NCBI GenBank assembly: GCA_002368575.1
Contig: DFEA01000039.1
Span: 1 to 22,884, forward strand
DNA: 22,884 bases
Direction of reading: 5' to 3'
From: Lachnospiraceae bacterium UBA3814
GTDB taxonomy: Bacteria; Bacillota; Clostridia; Lachnospirales; Lachnospiraceae
Part shown: piece by piece, positions 1 to 5,560 of the stretch
How the letters are laid out: each line of letters begins with the position of its first letter
Numbering within the stretch: the first letter of the stretch is position 1
The notes under the pieces: model-generated
What the model was told of the DNA's origin: nothing
Database searches by the model: none
Seen by the model: the letters and a program-made list of their open reading frames with translations, nothing else
Translations under genes and position numbers: made by a program

Positions 1-19
1 TGTACAGAAAGTCAAATGA

Positions 20-835
20 TTGTGTCTAAAAAATCCCGATCAGGAGGAGCCTTCCAATCTTCCTTATACCAGGAAGATCGATCATATGTATAAAGCCCTG
101 GAAATGCTTAAGAAATGTGGCATTGGCACAAAAGCCGAGCTGAAGGCCAGGATGAATGACGCAGGGGCGAAGCTGTCCCATGCCCGGAAAGAGATACGTG
201 GCATGGAACCAGCTCTTGAATATGAAAATGTAATATGCGATAAGATAAAAGCCCTTCATAAACTCGAATCCGGCCTGAATGGAAAAAACATCTCCGTAAA
301 CCGGCTGTTCATCCACGCTTTTTCTGAAAGGGAGATCGCCCACAATATAGCCACCCTGCACCCCATGACCCCAAAAATCCGCAGGCAGCTATACCAGACA
401 GTAAACAGCAAAAAGCTTTTCCTGAAATACAAATTTGAAGATATATCCCTGTCAGAAGCCAAAGCCGTCATTGACTACGCCGACGGCAAAAGAGATGCCA
501 TGCCCTCCTGCCTTCTTACCCCGGAAGAGGCACGGGATATCGCGCTCAAACGCCAGGCAGAAGCTTCCGGCTATGCCCAGCCTGACAAAGACCTGAATTC
601 CTCGTCCCGCAATTCCGAGCTGGACAGGCAGTTTGAGCTCCTGACATATCATTACAGCAATGAAGAAAAGGATCTCCTATTCGCATATAGAGATATTCTT
701 AATGCCCTTGCCTCCTACGGCATTACGCCGGAGAAGGCCGCAGAATATCTGACGCAGCATGAAACCAAACAGCAGACCTTTCTCACCCTGCAAAAGCAGA
801 TGATCGAGCTCAAGAACGAATACAAAAACCTCTGA
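20..835 (+). CDS. Probable mobilisation protein (relaxase) C-terminal fragment
   Basis: A helical, charged 271-residue product with many Lys/Glu/Ala residues and no membrane segment. Its style (residues about 20-110, an 'ELKARMNDAGAKL' helix pair) resembles the C-terminal, non-catalytic part of MobA/VirD2-type relaxases on Clostridia integrative elements; this is resemblance only. No relaxase catalytic Tyr or HxH motif is present, so the nuclease part would lie to the left. The frame has a stop at 17-19, and the first candidate start is a TTG at 20; an ATG at 86 preceded by AGGAAG at 71-76 is a better internal start. It is the only plus-strand gene in the left half. It ends at TGA 833-835, but the same frame stays open to 1024, suggesting a nonsense mutation. 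Probably a decayed gene. The family call is moderate; that it is a protein-coding remnant is likely. Confidence 0.5.
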   Translation: MCLKNPDQEEPSNLPYTRKIDHMYKALEMLKKCGIGTKAELKARMNDAGAKLSHARKEIRGMEPALEYENVICDKIKALHKLESGLNGKNISVNRLFIHAFSEREIAHNIATLHPMTPKIRRQLYQTVNSKKLFLKYKFEDISLSEAKAVIDYADGKRDAMPSCLLTPEEARDIALKRQAEASGYAQPDKDLNSSSRNSELDRQFELLTYHYSNEEKDLLFAYRDILNALASYGITPEKAAEYLTQHETKQQTFLTLQKQMIELKNEYKNL

Positions 836-1024
836 CGCCTGAAAGGCTACAGCGACCTCGCGGAAAACAACAGATTCCTCCGAGGCCCTCTTTACAAAGA
901 AGAAATGTCTGTTTCAACGACAGTGGCAGAATCAGAAACAGATGTAAAAGCAGACCCAACGCAAGAAGAAAATATAACTCCCGAGGCCTCTATATTCTTC
1001 GATGACGGAACGCTTTCTCATTAA
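836..1024 (+). pseudogene. In-frame continuation of the mobilisation-like gene after a premature TGA
   Basis: Directly after the TGA at 833-835 the same frame continues for 62 codons to TAA at 1022-1024. It begins RLKGYSDLAENN and ends SIFFDDGTLSH, with an acidic, Glu/Thr-rich tail typical of a protein C-terminus. A single CGA to TGA transition would explain the break. No start codon with a ribosome binding site lies in this part, so I read it as the lost end of the upstream gene and not as a separate gene. Confidence 0.55.
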
Positions 1025-1124
1025 TCCATTACTGTTTTATCTTCCCGTTTCAGTCCGTTGTTCTGGCAATTCGGCCGCGCAATCATAACATCGATCTTTT
1101 TTTCTGTCCTTATAAGCGGACAAA

Positions 1125-1775
1125 TTAACCCCACAGCTCCTTCATGCTGTCTTCCAGAAGCAAGGCAAGCTCAAAGGGAGCAGCGCTGCTGTTTTCCGAT
1201 ATCACTTTATCGAAATCCTTAAGGACTGATGATATCTTATCAGCCAGTTCGGAAAGCACAGCCGCCCTCTCCTCCCCTGACAGATCAGTTACATAGTTTT
1301 CCAGCCGGCCGCCCACATAGCGTCCGTCTTCTATTCCGAGAAACAGCTCTTCCACCCTGGGATTATATTTCCCGAACGCCGCATAGATCCCGACCGCATC
1401 CGCCACCAGCTCGTCCCAGACAGCGTTCTTCTTCTCCGGAAACAGCCTCCGGCAGACAAAATGTGTACACTCGTGGTACTTCCTGATCCGGTCAGACAGC
1501 GTTATCCATTCATCCTCCGGTAATCCGAGCCTCACGGCAGGGATCGCATTATAAGGCCCGACCGAAAGCACAATGACCGCATCCTGATAATTCCTCTTAT
1601 CCGATGTGAACCGCTTAAACTCCGTGCTCCAGTCAGGCCGAAGGCTTCCCTTTTCCGCTTCGGCTTTGAAAAACTCCTCCTTGTGCGCCTTTATTTTTGC
1701 CCGGTTGATCACGCCGTCGATCAGGGACGCCCCCTGCGTATCCGGTATATCCACCGCCTCGCAGCGGTTGGCCAT
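1125..1775 (-). CDS. HExxH-motif (zincin-like) protein, C-terminal part of a frameshifted gene
   Basis: Numbered from the ATG at 1775, residues 101-105 read HECTH, an HExxH zinc-metalloprotease signature, followed 17 residues after the second His by DELVADAVG, where gluzincins usually carry the third zinc ligand (Glu122 here). No signal peptide or membrane segment is visible, so the product should be cytoplasmic. I do not recognise a named family. The frame is open well upstream of 1775, back to a stop at 1917-1919, and encodes sensible protein (RLEYLDTPAGSVLC...), so the ATG at 1775 is probably not the natural start. That natural start appears to be the ATG at 1962 in another frame. It is the last gene of the partner-switching operon, directly after the STAS gene. 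Function is unknown; a regulatory or peptide-processing protease is possible but unproven. Confidence 0.6.
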   Translation of the reverse strand: MANRCEAVDIPDTQGASLIDGVINRAKIKAHKEEFFKAEAEKGSLRPDWSTEFKRFTSDKRNYQDAVIVLSVGPYNAIPAVRLGLPEDEWITLSDRIRKYHECTHFVCRRLFPEKKNAVWDELVADAVGIYAAFGKYNPRVEELFLGIEDGRYVGGRLENYVTDLSGEERAAVLSELADKISSVLKDFDKVISENSSAAPFELALLLEDSMKELWG

Positions 1776-1854
1776 GATTTGAAGAAAGGTTACAAAATCA
1801 CTCCGCTTATGCAGCGTGACGCACAGTACGCTTCCGGCCGGCGTGTCCAGATAT

Positions 1855-1962
1855 TCAAGCCTGTCCCTCCCTGCCCGGGCACAGATAAAGCTGTTTATAT
1901 ACTTCCGCCAGAGTGCTTATCACCCGGCTCCCTGTTAGCGGCTTCAGATTATCCTCATCCAT
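1855..1962 (-). pseudogene. N-terminal 35 codons of the HExxH-protein gene, separated by a frameshift
   Basis: An ATG at 1962 sits one base after the STAS stop codon (TGA 1966-1964), the usual arrangement for translational coupling. It opens a 35-codon frame (MDEDNLKPLTG...) that ends at TGA 1857-1855. The next frame over is open from 1916 down to 1125 and continues with matching style, so one indel somewhere in 1858-1916 would restore a protein of about 278 residues. Either the gene is broken, or a sequencing error or programmed frameshift is present. Confidence 0.6.
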
Positions 1963-1963
1963 A

Positions 1964-2269
1964 TCATATAATATTCAGATACTGCGCGATTCCTGTCATA
2001 TTGATGGTTTCCATCACCCTGTCATTGACCCCGACGGTGCTGATCGTCCCCTTTCCGTTCATATCCCTCGCCATCTCCAAAAGCACGCGCAGCCCGGAGG
2101 ATACGATGAAATCAAGCTCCGTAAAGTCAAGCACAAGCTCCGTGATCCCAGTGGATTCGCTCATGGCGTCCCGGTACTCCTTCTTAAACCGGGCCGCGGC
2201 AGGCGTATCCATCTCGCCACTTATAATAAAGGTCAGTTTGTTTCCGTCAATCTCTTTCTGGATTGTCAT
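1964..2269 (-). CDS. STAS-domain anti-sigma factor antagonist (SpoIIAA/RsbV-like)
   Basis: A single STAS domain of 101 residues, the normal length for SpoIIAA/RsbV proteins. The hallmark segment is residues 47-61 (LDFTELDFIVSSGLR); Ser57 or Ser58 lies where the regulatory phosphoserine sits in SpoIIAA (family knowledge). In this family the unphosphorylated protein binds the anti-sigma kinase and frees the sigma factor; the kinase inactivates it by phosphorylation and a PP2C phosphatase reactivates it. The ATG at 2269 follows a clear AAAGGAG ribosome site that overlaps the end of the kinase gene. It sits with its expected partners: kinase upstream at 2273-2728 and phosphatase at 2725-4455. Identity is confident; that it acts on the sigma factor encoded at 4436-4942 is inferred from the operon. 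Confidence 0.9.
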   Translation of the reverse strand: MTIQKEIDGNKLTFIISGEMDTPAAARFKKEYRDAMSESTGITELVLDFTELDFIVSSGLRVLLEMARDMNGKGTISTVGVNDRVMETINMTGIAQYLNII

Positions 2270-2272
2270 AGT

Positions 2273-2728
2273 CTACTCCTTTCCAATCGCAAGACATACT
2301 ATGTTTTTGCCGTCTCTATACTCATAAGAAACCATATCCATCAGCCTCTTTGTCATAAATATCCCAAGCCCGCCGATTTGTCGTTCCTCCAAAGGAGCAT
2401 GGACATCAGGCTCCTCCCTGTCAAAAGGATCAAAGGGCCTCCCCCTGTCCTCAAGTGTCAGCAGGATTTGCCCGCCATGCCCCTTAACACTCACTAAAAG
2501 TGGTTTCTCATGCGATGCTTCCCCGTAGCTTTGAATAGTCCGATGCGGCGCTTCCTCTGGTTTCGGATACGCATAGCTCGCCACATTCATAAACATTTCA
2601 TCAAAGGCGACCGTCAGCTTATACTGGGACTCCTGCGGACAGCCGAGCTTTTTCAGGCATTCCGAAAGCCACTGCATGGCCTCCTCATATTCTTTTTCCG
2701 AAGCTTCAAATATTCTTTCCATTTTCAT
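2273..2728 (-). CDS. RsbW/SpoIIAB-like anti-sigma factor, serine kinase (HATPase)
   Basis: A 151-residue GHKL ATPase of the anti-sigma type (HATPase_c_2). Visible boxes are the N-box around residues 40-52 (VAFDEMFMNVASYA, with the Glu and Asn expected for Mg-ATP), the G1-like LEDRGRPFDP, and the G2-like IGGLGIFMTKRLMD. By family it binds and inhibits a sigma factor and phosphorylates the STAS antagonist. The start at 2728 overlaps the phosphatase stop (ATGA), indicating translational coupling; an ATG two codons later is an alternative. Its stop lies 3 bases from the STAS start. All three partner-switching parts are therefore made together. Its target sigma factor is probably the one encoded just upstream at 4436-4942, although that factor is ECF-like and not SigB/SigF-like. 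Confidence 0.9.
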   Translation of the reverse strand: MKMERIFEASEKEYEEAMQWLSECLKKLGCPQESQYKLTVAFDEMFMNVASYAYPKPEEAPHRTIQSYGEASHEKPLLVSVKGHGGQILLTLEDRGRPFDPFDREEPDVHAPLEERQIGGLGIFMTKRLMDMVSYEYRDGKNIVCLAIGKE

Positions 2729-4455
2729 GTCTGCGCCGGATCATTTCCTGTCTGCGCCAATTTATTTCCTCTATACCTGAGCATCAGCATCGTAAGATCA
2801 TCAAACTGCTCCGCAGGGCCCCTAAATTCCCTGATCTCATCACCGACTGCCTTAAGGCATTCGGAAGCGCTCCGCTCTTCTGAAGCCTCTTTTACAAAGC
2901 CGGGAAGCTCCCTTTTCTCCCCGAAGAATTCCCCCGCCTCATTCCTTGCCTCCGTGACCCCGTCCGTATACAGGAAGATACTGTCCCCCGGCTGGAGCTT
3001 TATCCTGCTGTCCCTGTATGGGTTATTTTGCCAGCCCGCCAGTACCAGCTGTACAGGATCATCCTTCAGAAAAGCGCCGCCGCCGTCAGCCCTTATGATA
3101 ACCGGCGGGTTATGGCCCGCATTCACATACCTAAGCTCCCCTGTCGTCAGGTCAAGCATTGCGAGGAAGCAGGTCACGAACAGCTCGCCCCTGCAGTTCT
3201 CAAGGAGGACATTGCTGGTATGCCGCATCGTTGATTCAACAGAGCCCGTCATGATCAGGTTGTCCTTAAGAAGCGTCTTTGCCAGCACCATGAACAGCGC
3301 CGCGGGAATCCCCTTGCCCGAGACATCCCCGATCACGAAGGCAATGATCTCCTGGTCGAGCATATAATAATCATAGAAGTCGCCGCCGATTTCTTTCGCC
3401 GGAGACATCGAGGCCGCAAGCTCGAACCGCCCCCTGCCCATTGTCTCCTTTATGGCTTCCGGAAGCATCTGCGTCTGTATCGCGGATGCAACAGAAAGCT
3501 CCGCGCCTATGCGCTCCTTCTCCGCCGTAAGGCCGGTAAGCTCCTTAATGTTCTGCTCCGTATCTGCTTCCATCTTCTTAAGCGACGAGGCCAAGATGGA
3601 TATCTCCCGGATATTGCTGATATTATCAAGCTCTTCAGACCTGATCGCGGAATTATCCCTGGCAAACCGCCCCGCCTCCTTAACAATTTTCCGGACGGGC
3701 ATGACAAACTCCCTGCGGATATAGAAATAGTTTAATAATGAAATAAGTACAAGCACACCAAAGGTAAACGCGAGCACGTAGCTCAGATACAGCCGCCCGC
3801 CGCGCACAAGCTCCTCCATCGGCCGTTGGACGCAGAGGACGGCCCGCACGCTCCCGTCGGACCTTGCAACAGGAACAAGCGATGTGATATGCGGTTTTTT
3901 CCCGTTTAATGAGCTCGCCCTTTCCACGCTCCCGCGCTTCAGGCCGTTCTCATAGATATCCTGGTACACCCTCCGGTATTCCTCGTTCGTTGTATCCCGT
4001 TCATACCCGATCGGCCAGGGCTCATACCCGCTGCCCGCTAACACGGCATTAAAAACAGATGTGAACCGCCCGTAATCGGAAGTGTCCACATCGATCACAT
4101 ATATCAGCGTGACATTCTGCGCCTGGCAGAGCTTATCGAGGTAGTCTGCCGTCTGAAGGTAATCGGCGCTCTCACCCCCGTACCTCTGCCATTCATCGAT
4201 CCTGTCCCCGTCGATCAGTGTAAGGGCCGTTTCAGCCGTTTGGAATGCGGAATCATTATATTCATTTGTCAGCGACGTCCTGAACCTTATGTATCCGATC
4301 TGGCTCACGCATGCGCCGAACACAAACAGCAGAAAAACTGTACCGAATATAGTCCGGAAGGTCAGGCCGCCCCAGATATAGCGAAGTCGGTTAATTTTGT
4401 TTTTTCTCATTCTTTTCAATCTCAGAGAATCTTCCTCAGGCCTGCATGCCCGCAA
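2725..4455 (-). CDS. Membrane sensor SpoIIE/PP2C-type serine phosphatase
   Basis: Layout from the N-terminus: a short basic segment, a transmembrane helix (about residues 33-55, FRTIFGTVFLLFVFGACV), an extracytoplasmic sensory region of roughly 160 residues, a second transmembrane helix (YLSYVLAFTFGVLVLISLL), a HAMP-like linker (RREFVMPVRKIVKEAGRFA), a coiled region, then a SpoIIE/PP2C domain. The phosphatase domain shows metal-binding motifs GGDFYDYY and GDVSGKGIPAALFM and the late Asp motif DDLTMLML. It should dephosphorylate the STAS protein when an outside signal is sensed. The longest frame starts with TTG at 4455 inside the sigma gene; the ATG at 4410 (MRKNKINRLR) is a more likely start, though neither has an ideal ribosome site. 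The 3' end overlaps the anti-sigma gene by 4 bases. The ligand cannot be told from sequence. Confidence 0.9.
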   Translation of the reverse strand: MRACRPEEDSLRLKRMRKNKINRLRYIWGGLTFRTIFGTVFLLFVFGACVSQIGYIRFRTSLTNEYNDSAFQTAETALTLIDGDRIDEWQRYGGESADYLQTADYLDKLCQAQNVTLIYVIDVDTSDYGRFTSVFNAVLAGSGYEPWPIGYERDTTNEEYRRVYQDIYENGLKRGSVERASSLNGKKPHITSLVPVARSDGSVRAVLCVQRPMEELVRGGRLYLSYVLAFTFGVLVLISLLNYFYIRREFVMPVRKIVKEAGRFARDNSAIRSEELDNISNIREISILASSLKKMEADTEQNIKELTGLTAEKERIGAELSVASAIQTQMLPEAIKETMGRGRFELAASMSPAKEIGGDFYDYYMLDQEIIAFVIGDVSGKGIPAALFMVLAKTLLKDNLIMTGSVESTMRHTSNVLLENCRGELFVTCFLAMLDLTTGELRYVNAGHNPPVIIRADGGGAFLKDDPVQLVLAGWQNNPYRDSRIKLQPGDSIFLYTDGVTEARNEAGEFFGEKRELPGFVKEASEERSASECLKAVGDEIREFRGPAEQFDDLTMLMLRYRGNKLAQTGNDPAQT

Positions 4456-4942
4456 TGAACTTGCATTTTTGCAGCAGTCTCTGATACCTCTTGCTTATTG
4501 TGTTTTCCTTTTCTCCAAGCATCCCGGCGATCTCCTTATCCGACAGCTCACAGCCATACCGAAGGTCAAGAAATTCCCGTTCCTTGAGAGTAAGCCGTGA
4601 CAGAATACAGGCGGCGACGGCATCCTCCCCGTCCGTAAACCTTGTAAGCTTTGGATCCTCTTCACCCTCCTCCATATCCGTAGATACACGCCCCCGCTTT
4701 TTTCGCTCTGACAGGTTCAGGAGGTTCACGGCCTTATTATGCGCTATATGCGAAAGCCATGTAATAATGCTGCCCTTTTCCGGATCATAATCCCCGTAAT
4801 GCTTATACGCCGAAAGGAAGGTCTCGGAGACGATATCCTCCGCATCCTCCCTGTTTAAGAGAAGCATATAGGCATAACGGTAGAGCCTGATGTAATTTTC
4901 TTCATAAACCGTTTCAAACGGCGGCCGCATCCGGTAAATCAT
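4436..4942 (-). CDS. ECF-like sigma-70 family RNA polymerase sigma factor
   Basis: A 168-residue protein with sigma region 2 near the N-terminus (RYAYMLLLNREDAEDIVSE, core-binding helix, followed by the -10 reading SAYKHYGDYDPEKGSIITWL) and region 4 near the C-terminus (LTLKEREFLDLRYG...SDKEIAGMLGEKENTISKR, helix-turn-helix for the -35). Region 3 is missing, as in ECF-type factors. The start at 4942 overlaps the stop of the preceding small gene as ATGA and has AAGGA upstream. It lies between a small leader-motif protein and a full partner-switching set, so it is probably the output of that switch and drives the peptide genes or an export gene. No promoter for it could be identified with confidence. 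ECF factors usually have dedicated anti-sigma proteins, so control by an RsbW-like kinase would be uncommon. Confidence 0.88.
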   Translation of the reverse strand: MIYRMRPPFETVYEENYIRLYRYAYMLLLNREDAEDIVSETFLSAYKHYGDYDPEKGSIITWLSHIAHNKAVNLLNLSERKKRGRVSTDMEEGEEDPKLTRFTDGEDAVAACILSRLTLKEREFLDLRYGCELSDKEIAGMLGEKENTISKRYQRLLQKCKFIAGMQA

Positions 4943-5208
4943 CAGGATTCCTTTCCGTTTTCGTCATAAAACGGCACATCAGGGGCGGGCCTGTTTCCGC
5001 CCGCCGCCGAAAAAAGCTCATCCTCCGAAAGCTCGTCTTCTTCACCCTGCGCCGTAAAAAGGCGTCTCTTAAGCTCCTCCTTGTGGCTGCTCCTCATGCC
5101 GAAGGCCGCTGTACGGAAAATCCGGTCTATATCCTTTTCGTCTAATCGTCTTTCGTCCATATACATAAGCCCCTGTGCCGATCCTGAACATTTCCTTATC
5201 TGCGCCAA
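4942..5208 (-). CDS. Small protein carrying the RiPP leader motif, coupled to the sigma gene
   Basis: The longest frame starts at a TTG (5208), but the ATG at 5160 is preceded by AGGGG nine bases away and gives a 72-residue product starting MDERRLDEKDIDRIF. The N-terminal 45 residues form a charged helical region unlike the Nif11 leaders. Residues about 42-55 read EDELSEDELFSAAGG, the same motif that precedes the cleavage site in the three precursor peptides. After Gly-Gly only 17 residues remain (NRPAPDVPFYDENGKES), with no Cys. The stop overlaps the sigma gene start (ATGA). It may be a cysteine-free precursor, or a regulator of the sigma factor whose tail can be cut by the C39 peptidase; neither is proven. 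Gene reality is likely because of the overlap, ribosome site and shared motif. Confidence 0.75.
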   Translation of the reverse strand: MAQIRKCSGSAQGLMYMDERRLDEKDIDRIFRTAAFGMRSSHKEELKRRLFTAQGEEDELSEDELFSAAGGNRPAPDVPFYDENGKES

Positions 5209-5240
5209 CTTGCGTTAGCAAATTGTACGTTATATAAGAC

Positions 5241-5465
5241 CTATAACTTCCACTTTCCTCCGTCGCCGGATCCTAACGTATAGCACTCACACCAGTATTC
5301 TTCGCTATGGCCTTCGCCCCAGCCGACGCCTATTCCTTTCCAGCACCATCCTTTTCCTCCGCCTGCGGCCGAAGTAAGCTCATCCTCTGAAAGCTCATCG
5401 TCAGAGGGGGCTTTTGCAAGCGCCTCCATGTCGTCCAAAGAGAATTCAAAGTGGCGTACCAACAA
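5241..5465 (-). CDS. Third RiPP precursor with shortened Nif11-like leader
   Basis: The 74-residue frame keeps only the end of a Nif11-type leader: residues 6-36 (HFEFSLDDMEALAKAPSDD, then ELSEDELTSAAGG) align with residues 54-84 of the two full precursors. The predicted core after Gly35-Gly36 is 38 residues, rich in Gly and Trp (GKGWCWKGIGVGWGEGHSEE...), with Cys41, Cys59 and Cys61 (WC and WCEC). The first in-frame start is TTG at 5465 with no ribosome site; the only ATG is at codon 13. The first 50 or so leader residues found in its paralogues are absent. Upstream sits a coupled 30-codon ORF ending two bases before the TTG, and two palindromes. It is next to the radical SAM maturase, so it is a likely substrate if still expressed. 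It may instead be a damaged copy. Confidence 0.72.
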   Translation of the reverse strand: MLVRHFEFSLDDMEALAKAPSDDELSEDELTSAAGGGKGWCWKGIGVGWGEGHSEEYWCECYTLGSGDGGKWKL

Positions 5466-5467
5466 CG

Positions 5468-5560
5468 TTACGGATTCAGTGCCGGATGCACTTTCAATGC
5501 GTCAGCCGCATCCGGCACGTAACAATTCAGGTTTTTGACCTGAATTGTTACCGGGATCAT
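5468..5560 (-). CDS. Putative 30-residue coupled ORF between maturase and precursor 3
   Basis: An ATG at 5560 overlaps the stop of the radical SAM gene as ATGA, and the frame runs 30 codons (MIPVTIQVKNLNCY...VHPALNP) to TAA at 5470-5468. The stop is only two bases before the TTG that opens precursor 3. This could be an upstream peptide that carries ribosomes from the maturase gene to the precursor. Alternatively it is the original N-terminus of precursor 3, split off by a frameshift; the two frames differ by one register. Most of it is made of two palindromes, which argues for caution. Confidence 0.4.
   Translation of the reverse strand: MIPVTIQVKNLNCYVPDAADALKVHPALNP
5479..5518. repeat. Inverted repeat, 11-bp perfect arms
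   Basis: GTGCCGGATGC (5479-5489) is the exact reverse complement of 5508-5518, with an 18-base loop. It abuts the next palindrome with no gap. There is no T-run on either side, so it is not a standard intrinsic terminator. It may be an RNA-processing or stabilising hairpin, or part of an extragenic palindromic element. Confidence 0.85.
5519..5551. repeat. Inverted repeat, 14-bp perfect arms
   Basis: GTAACAATTCAGGT (5519-5532) is the exact reverse complement of 5538-5551, with a 5-base loop. It lies a few bases past the maturase stop. A close variant of one arm (GTTACAATTCAG, 11 of 12 bases) occurs at 8376-8387 in another gap of this cluster, which suggests a dispersed palindromic repeat family. 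No T-run follows on the minus strand. Confidence 0.88.

Noticed and set aside
1105..1122. TGTCC...GGACA hairpin beyond the HExxH gene
   Set aside because: Short stem; T-run is on the wrong side for the minus strand, so not a supported terminator.
1683..2497. Long plus-strand open frames opposite the STAS and anti-sigma genes
   Set aside because: They are antisense to clearly recognised domains and have low-complexity composition without family features or ribosome sites.
5479..5518. Resemblance of GCCGGATGC to enterobacterial REP elements
   Set aside because: Only the short stem core is similar and the host appears to be a Firmicute; the likeness is probably chance.
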